NCBI GenBank assembly: GCA_019745155.1
Contig: JAIETM010000015.1
Location: 62,001-126,000 of the forward strand
Source of the DNA: Chitinophagaceae bacterium
GTDB lineage: Bacteria; Bacteroidota; Bacteroidia; Chitinophagales; Chitinophagaceae
Direction: 5' to 3'
DNA: 64,000 nt
Made by a program: the position numbers and the translations under genes. Below, in pieces: positions 56,769 to 64,000 of the stretch. The notes beneath the pieces were generated by a model. It had not been told where the DNA came from and searched no databases. It saw only the letters and a program-made list of their open reading frames with translations. Position 1 is the first letter of the stretch, and every line of letters begins with the position of its first letter.

Positions 56769-58784
56769 TTACAGAGCGGTTAAATTAAGTTTTTCAAAAA
56801 GTGCTTTATTACGTTGTTTTGAATCCTTTACAAGTTTATCAAAACTTATTATCTCAATATACATTGAGTAATTTTCGTTAAAGAAAAAATAGCCATCATT
56901 GTCAGGCATCGGCTTGTAGCCAGCATCTGTTGCAAACATTCTAAGCTTCGGTGTTAAATCGCAAACGATATAACTGTAAATTGGTGTTTTATCCCTAAAA
57001 TCAAAAGGTATTCCATATTTGTCTTTTACATCACCTGCAATTATTTCCCTTGCATATTTATTCACCTGTGAAATTGGATTATCTTCTTCAGTATAATCAT
57101 CCCTCATTGGTCTTTTAAATTCAATAAGCACAATAGAGCTATATGGTTTTTCATTATCAGAAAATGCAAATGGCCTGTTGAAAATAATTACATCAGGCCT
57201 GTCAAGGGAACTGGAATTCACTTCTTTGTTTTGAGAAAAAGGTTTGTCAGATGCCAGATACTTATGAAAGGCAAGTCGTTCATCAATGACCCATAAATTG
57301 TGGTCATCGTAGCCAATTTCATCTGATTCTTTTTTGAGTGGAAAAATTAATTTATGCACCATATCCTCGGTTGCAAATTTACCTTCACCTGTCTTTTTAA
57401 GGTGCTTGTCTAAAATATCCAACACAACTTTCCGGTAAAGTATGTATTCAGATAGTTTTGAATTGCCTACTTCAATTATTTTCTTGTAGTGCTCCGCATA
57501 TTTTGCTCTAAACTCTTCCTGGTTGTCAAAAATATCAATCTGTTTCAGGATTTCATCTGCTTCTGATTTAACTTCTAAATCCAATTGTTGCTGGATTTTA
57601 AAAAGTTCTAACTCCAGTTTTTCGTCTGAAAGCTTTGAAGAAATTCTTCTTATTTCATTTGGCTTATATTTTAACAACTGCCTGTAACGGGGATGTTCAG
57701 AAACAAAATGCCGGATTTTATCCATTTTGTCAACAGATAAAGTGTCAATCAATGCTGAATATTCCTTACGAACTAAATCACAAATACCTTCCCGAAGTTC
57801 TTCTATGGTAATTTCATCCGGGAACTCAATATCACTATTGGTTTTTGCCAGGAATTTTATTTCTGTTCTTTCTTCATTTACATTGTCATTGAGATAATCG
57901 CCGGTTACATAAACACCTATTGTATATTTTTCACCATCATTATCAAAATAAAAGTTATCTAATTCAGGTATTTCATCACTTAATTTTTCACTTTGTACTT
58001 CCCTTGTGTGGGCACAGTAGTGAATCTTATTATCCGCCCGGGAGCTAAACAATTTAACTAACTCAACTTTGAATTTTAGCTTCTTAATTTTTAATGGCTT
58101 GGAAACTACCCGCCCTTTTGTGTATAGCCGGAATAAATCGTTTGCAATAAATTCATTTGTACCATCAATGATTTTAATAATTGGGCAATTCTCTTGTAAA
58201 AAATAAATGAAGCAATGTTCAATAATCTTTAAAGCGATGTCTTCCGCATCTGTATTGCACCATTTTTGATAATCTTCTTTTAGCCCCTTCAATCTTACTT
58301 CAGTAAATCTTTCAAACTTACCTTCAACACTTTTTATTTCATGCTTATCAATTCCGTCTCTTGAAGGAATAAAATTGAATTTCCTATGATTGAAACTCCC
58401 ATTTACCGGATAGATGCTTTCTACCTCAACCGTATTAAAAGCCCTTAACCATATAATACGGCCAATGCCTTTGCCGCCCTGGTCTAACTTATAAGTTGAA
58501 TGAGCATAATTGAAAGATGTATAATTTTCATCTGTAAAGCCGATTCCATTGTCTCTGATTACAAAATCCATTACCGGTATTCTGTTCATTGGGGTGTTAC
58601 CATCATTAAGTGCCATCTTTACCTGCGGAATTCTAATAATGCTAATTGACATAATTCCGGGAGTAGTGGCACTCCCTGCTTTTATTGCCTGAATTGAATT
58701 AACAACGGCTTCAAATAATGGCAGTAAAGTATTTTTATAAGCAAGTTTCTTCTCCCGAATCTTACCTAAAATGTCTATTTGCAT
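56769..58784 (-). CDS. GHKL ATPase fused to a PD-(D/E)XK-like nuclease domain
   Basis: 671 residues. The N-terminal GHKL (Hsp90/MutL-type) ATPase shows the N box EAVVNS at 25-30, the DNGIGF motif at 78-83 and the lid GGKGIGR at 103-109. A middle region (about 330-450) is helical and charged. The C-terminus carries a nuclease-like core: Asp531 in RPDVIIF, Glu555-x-Lys557 in VLIEFKRP, and QVNKYAREI at 563-571 as the usual Q motif. ATP-gated DNA cleavage is inferred, most simply for anti-phage defence. Alone on its transcript, next to hipBA. Confidence 0.75.
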   Translation of the reverse strand: MQIDILGKIREKKLAYKNTLLPLFEAVVNSIQAIKAGSATTPGIMSISIIRIPQVKMALNDGNTPMNRIPVMDFVIRDNGIGFTDENYTSFNYAHSTYKLDQGGKGIGRIIWLRAFNTVEVESIYPVNGSFNHRKFNFIPSRDGIDKHEIKSVEGKFERFTEVRLKGLKEDYQKWCNTDAEDIALKIIEHCFIYFLQENCPIIKIIDGTNEFIANDLFRLYTKGRVVSKPLKIKKLKFKVELVKLFSSRADNKIHYCAHTREVQSEKLSDEIPELDNFYFDNDGEKYTIGVYVTGDYLNDNVNEERTEIKFLAKTNSDIEFPDEITIEELREGICDLVRKEYSALIDTLSVDKMDKIRHFVSEHPRYRQLLKYKPNEIRRISSKLSDEKLELELFKIQQQLDLEVKSEADEILKQIDIFDNQEEFRAKYAEHYKKIIEVGNSKLSEYILYRKVVLDILDKHLKKTGEGKFATEDMVHKLIFPLKKESDEIGYDDHNLWVIDERLAFHKYLASDKPFSQNKEVNSSSLDRPDVIIFNRPFAFSDNEKPYSSIVLIEFKRPMRDDYTEEDNPISQVNKYAREIIAGDVKDKYGIPFDFRDKTPIYSYIVCDLTPKLRMFATDAGYKPMPDNDGYFFFNENYSMYIEIISFDKLVKDSKQRNKALFEKLNLTAL

Positions 58785-58851
58785 ATCTATAAAATGAAGG
58801 ACTTGAAATATAAGGCAATTTGATAAAGAAATTAGTAAACCTGTCTAAATT

Positions 58852-59295
58852 TTAGCCTTGTAGCAACTTAACCTTCCCATTGCTCACCTTATCAAACAGT
58901 GTTTCATTCGTTTTCATATCGTACATGAAGGGCAGGAACATTTGTAGGGGCTTTGCCTGGCCTAATAAAATCATGGTGCATTGCACTTCTGTCCAATCGG
59001 ACAGGATTTTCCAGGCGGTACGGCTGGCTTGCTGTTGTATCTGTGCCCTGGTGTCTGGCCGTGGCCGCTTTACATCCTGCCAAAGAATGGCAAAGCATTC
59101 TTCCACCTGTGCTTTCAGATGAAAAGGTAAGGTTTGCTGCAGTTGCTGGTCGTAGAGTAAGAAAGTGATGCCAGTGCAGATTTTATCTGCATATTGCTTG
59201 TTGATATTACTGGCACCAATTTCTACCAACAGTTCTTCAATTTTTGCCATGCTCCGGCTGGCTTCAACTGTTGATGTGTAATTTTTGATATTCAT
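58852..59295 (-). CDS. conserved element protein of unknown function
   Basis: 147 residues: NYTSTVEASRSMAKIEELLV, GASNINKQYADKICTGITFLL and MILLGQAKPLQMFLPFMYD. The protein is helical without motif or signal. It is recalled as a recurring gene in Bacteroidota elements. It lies downstream of the DnaC-like ATPase and may belong to the replication or maintenance module. Confidence 0.6.
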   Translation of the reverse strand: MNIKNYTSTVEASRSMAKIEELLVEIGASNINKQYADKICTGITFLLYDQQLQQTLPFHLKAQVEECFAILWQDVKRPRPDTRAQIQQQASRTAWKILSDWTEVQCTMILLGQAKPLQMFLPFMYDMKTNETLFDKVSNGKVKLLQG

Positions 59296-59397
59296 AATTT
59301 GATTTTGGTTTATTGTCTTTTATCAATTGAGTTGTTATTAAATGCTATGAGGTTAAACATTTACTCACTTCATTTTTATTTTATTTTGGTGTTCGTG

Positions 59398-59463
59398 AAT
59401 GCTAATCTCATTTACCTTCTTTTGTCGGCTGAATTAGCATCAAACGAAATGAGATTTAGCATT
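59398..59463. repeat. inverted repeat around the end of the DnaC-like gene
   Basis: AATGCTAATCTCATTT (59398-59413) and AAATGAGATTTAGCATT (59447-59463) pair with one bulge across the stop codon. Related AATGCTATGAGG and AATTAGCAT words lie at 59341 and 59432. This could be a terminator-like fold or part of an origin. Confidence 0.45.
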
Positions 59464-60047
59464 TCTCTCATTCTGCTTCGCAACCGGTTGCCGTACATTT
59501 CCTCAATTTCACTGGCCGAAAGATTTGTAGTTACATGGGTAATAAGATTTTGGCTGATAAATAAATCGTACCTGGTTAAAAGTATCTCTGCCATTACGTT
59601 ACACTCATTGCCATAATATTTCAAACTGCTTTCTACTCCCAAATCATCAAAACAGTAATTCTTTGGGTTGTGCTGATACAATGCCCCTCTGCTGTACTTA
59701 TGAATGACAGAAAAACCATCTTCAATAAACTCAAAACTTGCATCCCTGCATGATTTCATAATGAACTTGTATTTTTCCTGTGTTACATACCGCATCAAAC
59801 TCATCAGCGTTGTTTTACCACAACCAACCGGGCCACTTAGCAAAATGCCTTTCTCTAAATCAAGCTCTAACTCCGGGGCTGCAATGTCGTCTTGTAAGAA
59901 CCAGCAAAGCAGCAGGTAAACGGTTGACTTATCTTCTTCATGCAGTTGAAATTTTTTGCCATATACTTCTTTCCCTTTTTGTTGCAGCCACTCCCAAACA
60001 TCGTTGTAGTTATAGCGGCTCTGAATAGTTTTTATTGGTTGTTGCAT
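59412..60047 (-). CDS. DnaC/IstB-like ATPase
   Basis: 211 residues of the AAA+ helicase-loader type. Walker A is SGPVGCGKTT at 71-80, Walker B YCFDDLG, sensor THVTTNLSASEIEEMYG and the arginine segment RLRSRMREM. Helicase loaders of this kind serve replication of phages and elements. Its start overlaps the DnaD-like gene by 38 bases, which supports a joint replication module. Confidence 0.78.
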   Translation of the reverse strand: MQQPIKTIQSRYNYNDVWEWLQQKGKEVYGKKFQLHEEDKSTVYLLLCWFLQDDIAAPELELDLEKGILLSGPVGCGKTTLMSLMRYVTQEKYKFIMKSCRDASFEFIEDGFSVIHKYSRGALYQHNPKNYCFDDLGVESSLKYYGNECNVMAEILLTRYDLFISQNLITHVTTNLSASEIEEMYGNRLRSRMREMLNLISFDANSADKRR

Positions 60048-60759
60048 GAAGATGTTTGGCTTTGGGCTTTACGGGTTTGCCTTTGGCAAATTTGTTTGCA
60101 TTCAGCATCCAGTTACGGGCTGCAGCTTGCCAGTCTTTCATTTTTGTTCTGCCGCCAACCAGCCAGCCATTGCTTTGGAAATAGTTGTAAAACTTGGATG
60201 CTTCAACAGGTGGGAATTTTTGTGATGCAAAATACTCCTGCACCTGGGTAAGCTTTGGCACCACAAAAACATTTCTTTCTTTTTTGGCGGAACTTTTTTC
60301 TTTCTTTCCCTGCCTGTTCACTTTTTGAACTTCTTTTTTTTGTGCTGGCTCACCCAAGTTTAAAGAAGTTTGGTTTGTAATGTTTGAAGCGTTTATGTAA
60401 GGCTCTTGTGCTTGTTCAGCACCTGTTTCGTTTTTAGTATGGTCTGTGCTAACTGGCTGTTCAGAACTTGTCTGAAAATTGAACAAGTAAACAAGGCTTC
60501 CTTTGAATGGATTAAATGAGGGTTTATATTTCAGATAACCAAAGTCATTCAAATCCTTCATACACTTGTGATAAGTTGCTTTGGCACTTATTTTACTCAC
60601 CCTCATTAATTCATTCCGTGAAATGCTTATTGGATTTTTAAAGCGGCTTGCATTCCAAAACTGGAATAGTGAAACATACATGCTGATATGTGTTGGATTG
60701 AGCCGCTCATCAGCGGCCACCCGTTCAAAGAAACCTGCAAGGTGACGGATATAGTTCAT
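60010..60759 (-). CDS. replication-initiation (DnaD-like) protein
   Basis: 249 residues. The N-terminal winged-helix-like part (LNPTHISMYVSLFQFWN, ISRNELMRVSKISAKATYHK) resembles primosome proteins of elements. A lysine/glutamine-rich linker leads to a C-terminal FYNYFQSNGWLVGGRTKMKD...WQAAARNW segment as in DnaD-type proteins. It sits between an HTH protein and the DnaC-like ATPase with overlaps on both sides. Confidence 0.68.
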   Translation of the reverse strand: MNYIRHLAGFFERVAADERLNPTHISMYVSLFQFWNASRFKNPISISRNELMRVSKISAKATYHKCMKDLNDFGYLKYKPSFNPFKGSLVYLFNFQTSSEQPVSTDHTKNETGAEQAQEPYINASNITNQTSLNLGEPAQKKEVQKVNRQGKKEKSSAKKERNVFVVPKLTQVQEYFASQKFPPVEASKFYNYFQSNGWLVGGRTKMKDWQAAARNWMLNANKFAKGKPVKPKAKHLHATTNKNYSEPL

Positions 60760-61073
60760 GGGTTTCCTCCTTTCTTTAGTTTTCCGAAAAGAGTGTGCTC
60801 CACTATAGCTTGCTTCTTATTATCCTCCAGCAAAGCTTCAATATCTTCAGAACTGTAGTAAATGATGCTGCCGATTTTTGTAAAGGAGAGTGTGCCGTTA
60901 ATGCGAAGATTTTGCAACGTGCCTGGTGATATTTTAAGCAGCTTGCGGACTTCGCTGCTTTTTAGCCATTGTTTTTGTTTAAGTGGTTTTGTGTGGATGA
61001 AGGTTTTTAAATCATCCAACAATTGGTGTCTGAACTCAGTCAGGTCTTCTTTGGTTACAATATTAACTGCCAT
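60756..61073 (-). CDS. excisionase-like helix-turn-helix protein
   Basis: 105 residues with an HTH_17/MerR-type domain at about 35-85: WLKSSEVRKLLKISPGTLQNLRINGTLSFTKIG. Such proteins act as excisionases or element regulators in Bacteroidota. Overlaps the DnaD-like gene by four bases. Confidence 0.8.
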   Translation of the reverse strand: MAVNIVTKEDLTEFRHQLLDDLKTFIHTKPLKQKQWLKSSEVRKLLKISPGTLQNLRINGTLSFTKIGSIIYYSSEDIEALLEDNKKQAIVEHTLFGKLKKGGNP

Positions 61074-61185
61074 ACGTTGTGGTGAAATTTAGTATGGCAC
61101 AAAAAAATATGGTTTGGGTGAGATTGTTTCCCAAGATGATACCAACATGGGAAAGATTTTTTTCAAAACAAACTAAAGCAAATGG

Positions 61186-61890
61186 CTACTTATCGTCAGC
61201 CTCATCCATTCGTTTAATTAATGCTTGTTTGAGAGAGTCAATAAATTTAGTACGACCATTTTTTCGGACTTTTATTTCAAGAAATGTACGGTAGTAATCC
61301 CCTAATTCAACATTAAACAGATGCTCAAACATATCAGCAATGACTTTTATGTCGGCTTTGCCATTGTCAATGGCTCCTTCGGAATGAAGGGCATAAATCA
61401 ATTCAATAAGAGCGGTTTTACTCTCTGTCCAGTAGAGCTTAACCTTGGGAAAATCTTGTGTAACCATATTCGTATCTTTTCTTTCAAGTGATGAAATGGC
61501 ATCTTCCAGATAAACCTGCAATAAGTCATTAGCAATAATTTTCGCCACCTTATAATCGTGGCTGGTACTGAATAATGGGTCTGTTTCAAAATAGAATGTA
61601 TCAAGGGTTAACCGAATATCATATTTGCCTCTAACAAAATATTTGTGGTCCAAATAGTTACTCCCTGTACGATAGTATTTATAAAAGTCTAAATTGTTAT
61701 CAAAATATCTTCTAAGGTTTTGTAGTTCGTGATTCAAATATTTTCTTACAATTTTTTCGCCTCCTTTCGGCATCTTGCTGTGAATGTTATAAACACTTAT
61801 ATGAAAAATCAACTTTGAAACAAATTGAGGTTTTGTGTGTTTGAAAAATTTTATTTCTTCTGACTGCGTCCTGAATTTATGTTTGCTCAT
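61186..61890 (-). CDS. RteC-domain protein, N-terminus cut off by an in-frame stop
   Basis: 234 residues as read from ATG 61890. The C-terminal body is RteC: FFKHTKPQFVSKLIFH, KYYRTGSNYLDHKYFVRG, TLDTFYFETDPLFSTSHDY and DYYRTFLEIKVRKNGRTKF. RteC promotes excision of CTnDOT-like conjugative transposons. The missing N-terminal segment lies directly upstream in the same frame behind a TAA at 61897-61899. The protein may restart at ATG 61890 or be inactive. Confidence 0.8.
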   Translation of the reverse strand: MSKHKFRTQSEEIKFFKHTKPQFVSKLIFHISVYNIHSKMPKGGEKIVRKYLNHELQNLRRYFDNNLDFYKYYRTGSNYLDHKYFVRGKYDIRLTLDTFYFETDPLFSTSHDYKVAKIIANDLLQVYLEDAISSLERKDTNMVTQDFPKVKLYWTESKTALIELIYALHSEGAIDNGKADIKVIADMFEHLFNVELGDYYRTFLEIKVRKNGRTKFIDSLKQALIKRMDEADDK

Positions 61891-61896
61891 TTGCTT

Positions 61897-62028
61897 TTAT
61901 AACTGACCCAAAGCATTTACAATTACCTGAATAGATAGCTCCGCTTCTTTTAAAGGGTCATCTGTTTCAAGATGTATAAAGTTTAGCTGTTCTTCACATT
62001 GAAGATATAATTTAGTAGCAAATTCCAC
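61897..62028 (-). pseudogene. detached N-terminal segment of rteC
   Basis: From GTG 62028 the frame reads EFATKLYLQCEEQLNFIHLE, DDPLKEAELSIQVIVNALGQL, then TAA, and continues in the same frame as KQMSKHKF into the RteC gene. This is how intact RteC proteins begin, so the stop is a nonsense change rather than a gene boundary. The start codon is uncertain. Confidence 0.6.
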
Positions 62029-62130
62029 AATGTGTAAATGGGTTTTTTAAAGTAAATGTTGTCGGATTTAATCAATCTTTTGTATCAATTAATTTACTTT
62101 GTGATAATAATTAAGAAATTCACCTTGATG

Positions 62131-62910
62131 TTATTTATGTTCACCTGGATTCTTCGGCTTAGGCCTCTTTGAGCTAACAAAAAACAATGCAAACCCACTC
62201 ATTACTGTAACCAAACCAAATATAGAAAATGCCCTGAGCAACCAATTTCCAATATGGTCTCTGCTTTCATAATCCATCGTGTGCATCATCCAGAGGAAAT
62301 CAAATACTCTCCATTTGTTATTACGGAATTTCTCTACAGTTCCTAATTCGCTGGCAACGTAAACGGTGGTTTTTGACGGATGCTCAAATGTGATAGCATA
62401 AGCAGGCAGAGGATTTTCCCGGTACTCATGGTGACTATTTGTACCTGTCAGGTATTCAACTAATTTTACTTTTGGCTCACCATTAAATCTCATTTTGGCT
62501 ACTTCAACTGCTTCTTCTTTTGTAAGTGGGCCACGAAGCTGACCTGTTTCTGCATTGGCAAGATGGTTCATTTCCTGCATATCATGTTCATGATTTGCAT
62601 GGTTGTGAATAGCACTGATACAACGAACCTGGTAAAAAGGTTTACCCAATATTTCAATCAATTGAATTGATACAACTGAATCTATCCGGTGAACTTTCTT
62701 AATTGTATCCAAAACCATTGTTGGGGAAATTAATGATATATTAGATGATAGCAGTGGTGCATTTCTTTTTTGAAAATCTCCGTGTACTTCATCCATATTG
62801 CTCCAACTGAAATACAGACCGCCAATTGTCCATAATAAAAACTGGATGCCTAAAATAACACCGAGCCAGCGGTGTGTTTTTCGGATATAGTAGTGTTTGC
62901 TTTTTGCCAT
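62131..62910 (-). CDS. PepSY-associated membrane protein
   Basis: 259 residues with spans at about 15-36 (LGVILGIQFLLWTIGGLYFS) and 225-246 (FSIFGLVTVMSGFALFFV). The family signatures are RKTHRWLGVILGIQF, and DFLWMMHTMDY before the last span. A histidine cluster HNHANHEHDMQEMNH (about 121-135) may bind metal. PepSY proteins of this kind accompany copper or iron handling. It lies 11 bases after the DUF6122 gene. Confidence 0.82.
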   Translation of the reverse strand: MAKSKHYYIRKTHRWLGVILGIQFLLWTIGGLYFSWSNMDEVHGDFQKRNAPLLSSNISLISPTMVLDTIKKVHRIDSVVSIQLIEILGKPFYQVRCISAIHNHANHEHDMQEMNHLANAETGQLRGPLTKEEAVEVAKMRFNGEPKVKLVEYLTGTNSHHEYRENPLPAYAITFEHPSKTTVYVASELGTVEKFRNNKWRVFDFLWMMHTMDYESRDHIGNWLLRAFSIFGLVTVMSGFALFFVSSKRPKPKNPGEHK

Positions 62911-62921
62911 AAACAGTAATA

Positions 62922-63251
62922 TTAGTTACAAGTATAATTAATAAAAATACAATCAATATAGTCTGCAGCCATGTGCATTAATAATCCGATTGATATGATA
63001 CGGAACTTCGGAAACAAAAACAGCAAAGCATATAATACTATAGCGATATAACTGTGCAGGGGATGAAAGCCTATGCTGCAACGGCAGGGATTGTAAACAG
63101 GAACTGCTAATAAATGGTCGAAATCTATCACCATTGTTACCAATAATATCAGGTACGTTCGTTCCCATCTTTCTCTGTAAAAGACAAAAGCTATTCCCAG
63201 AGGAAAAATAAAATGCAGAAAATAATGAATAACCTTCTGAATAACTTCCAT
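62922..63251 (-). CDS. DUF6122 membrane protein
   Basis: 109 residues with three to four hydrophobic spans. Conserved-looking HYFLHFIFPLGIAFVFYRERW, MVIDFDHLLAVPVY, RCSIGFHPLHSY and HMAADYIDC resemble DUF6122/metal-dependent hydrolase-like membrane proteins with histidine-aspartate clusters. Function unknown. Between the P-type ATPase (19 bases) and PepSY genes, so likely one operon. Confidence 0.75.
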   Translation of the reverse strand: MEVIQKVIHYFLHFIFPLGIAFVFYRERWERTYLILLVTMVIDFDHLLAVPVYNPCRCSIGFHPLHSYIAIVLYALLFLFPKFRIISIGLLMHMAADYIDCIFINYTCN

Positions 63252-63270
63252 TCTCTTTTATCAGCTAACG

Positions 63271-64000
63271 CTATTTTACTTTCAACAGACTTGCATTAAT
63301 AGCCACCACAACAGTACTTACACTCATCAACACCGCACCGGCAGCAGGGCTTAATAAGATTCCCATTTTGTACAATACACCTGCCGCCAATGGTAAAGCC
63401 ACCACATTGTAACCTGTTGCCCAAATTAAATTCTGAATCATCTTTCTGTAAGTGGCTTTGCCAAACTGAATCAATGAAACAACATCTTTTGGATTGCTGT
63501 TTACCAAAACAATCCCTGCTGTTTCTGCGGCAATATCAGAACCTGAACCCACTGCAATTCCCACATCAGCTTGCGCCAATGCAGGAGCATCGTTTACACC
63601 ATCACCTGTCATTGCAACGTATTCGCCTTTATCCTGCAACTCTTTTATTTTCTCCAATTTTTGATGTGGCAATACTTCGGCAAAGAAACTCGTCATACCT
63701 AATTTTTTGGCAACTGTTTCTGCAACTTGTTTGTTATCACCTGTCAGTAAAACAGATTTAATATTATTGCTATGCAATATTTTAATAGCTTCTGCCGACT
63801 CAGGACGAATACTATCTGACAATGAAATATAACCAGCCAGTTTATCATTTACCAAAACAAACACTACTGTTTCAGTTGCATCAGTATTGTAATTTGCCGG
63901 GAGTGAAATACTTTTTTCTTTCAGATAACCCGGACTTACTACTTTAATGTCGTTGTTGTCAACAGTTGCTTCAACACCTTTTCCTGTAATAGCATTAAAA
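63271..64000 (-). CDS. P1B-type (copper-type) ATPase, C-terminal part
   Basis: The frame is open to the right window edge; 242 codons are visible. Present are part of the nucleotide-binding domain, the hinge MTGDGVNDAPALAQADVGIAVG and the last two spans. YNVVALPLAAG and MSVSTVVVAINASLL carry the YN and MxxS residues of copper ATPases, CopB-like in wording. The CPx span and phosphorylation site lie beyond the window. A GTG at 63864 is internal, not the start. Confidence 0.88.
   Translation of the reverse strand, partial: FNAITGKGVEATVDNNDIKVVSPGYLKEKSISLPANYNTDATETVVFVLVNDKLAGYISLSDSIRPESAEAIKILHSNNIKSVLLTGDNKQVAETVAKKLGMTSFFAEVLPHQKLEKIKELQDKGEYVAMTGDGVNDAPALAQADVGIAVGSGSDIAAETAGIVLVNSNPKDVVSLIQFGKATYRKMIQNLIWATGYNVVALPLAAGVLYKMGILLSPAAGAVLMSVSTVVVAINASLLKVK

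Larger units (their letters stand above)
49336..64000. mobile_element. integrative (probably conjugative or mobilisable) element, left end
   Basis: From the att-like remnant rightward the gene content is accessory: small unknown genes, HEPN, HipBA, a GHKL-nuclease, a DnaC/DnaD-like replication module, an excisionase-like HTH, RteC (the excision regulator of CTnDOT-type elements) and a copper-type cassette. Many tracts are more AT-rich than the chromosome. No integrase or relaxase is in the window, so they should lie beyond 64000. Confidence 0.65.

Noticed and set aside
1-64000. CRISPR arrays and riboswitches
   Set aside because: No regularly spaced repeat-spacer pattern was seen, and no known riboswitch core could be recognised upstream of metabolic genes.

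Overview
The window reads as chromosome of a Bacteroidota bacterium, most likely Chitinophagaceae. The evidence is a type IX secretion pair (a giant PKD protein with a gliding-motility C-terminal domain, plus a PorP/SprF partner), lineage families (DUF3822, DUF4249, DUF3276/PUR, head-GIN), a short 290-residue primary sigma factor, and candidate -7 boxes of the TAnnTTTG/TTCG type lying very close to start codons. No rRNA gene, intact tRNA or CRISPR array was found.

Positions 1-850 hold the N-terminal part of an IS1595-type transposase that runs off the left edge, plus two small unknown genes. Positions 1.2-48.3 kb are housekeeping chromosome: WbqC; the T9SS substrate and PorP/SprF; a BlaI/BlaR1-like regulator pair; a DEAD-box helicase; a K+-dependent membrane pyrophosphatase; a serine hydrolase; serA; cutC; an amino-sugar scavenging group (glycosylasparaginase, NahK-like kinase, GH109-like oxidoreductase); gyrA; a saccharopine dehydrogenase-like gene; a tight six-gene operon (DUF3822, rsmD, bioD, 5-FTHF cyclo-ligase, lpxK, rnr); a MATE exporter; a trxB-folB-TPR-ACBP operon; rpoD; ltaE-pgi-GNAT; PUR/DUF3276; and an ABC exporter.

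At about 49.1-49.4 kb the chromosome gives way to an integrated element. The junction shows a remnant resembling the 3' end of a tRNA-Ser gene, a perfect 21-bp-arm hairpin and repeated sequence. The element continues past the right edge. From left to right it carries a small unknown cassette (a 251-residue protein, a DUF5675 protein with an L,D-transpeptidase-like H...SKGC signature, two small holin-like membrane proteins), a DUF6943-like gene, a HEPN protein, about 1.1 kb of gene-free hairpin-rich DNA, hipBA with a palindromic operator, a GHKL-ATPase/PD-(D/E)XK nuclease fusion, a replication-like module (DnaC/IstB-like ATPase, DnaD-like protein, excisionase-like HTH), an rteC interrupted by an in-frame stop, and the start of a copper-type cassette (PepSY protein, DUF6122, P-type ATPase).

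The most novel signal is a pair of homologous structured elements at 52160-52295 and 54416-54554. They share a conserved core in a long multi-helix hairpin. Their outer helices differ in sequence but stay paired, which includes a compensatory G-C to T-A change. They flank the HEPN gene and the hairpin-rich DNA and may be an undescribed RNA or recombination-site family. The other strong candidates are the GHKL-nuclease fusion as a one-gene defence protein and the DUF5675/holin-like cassette.
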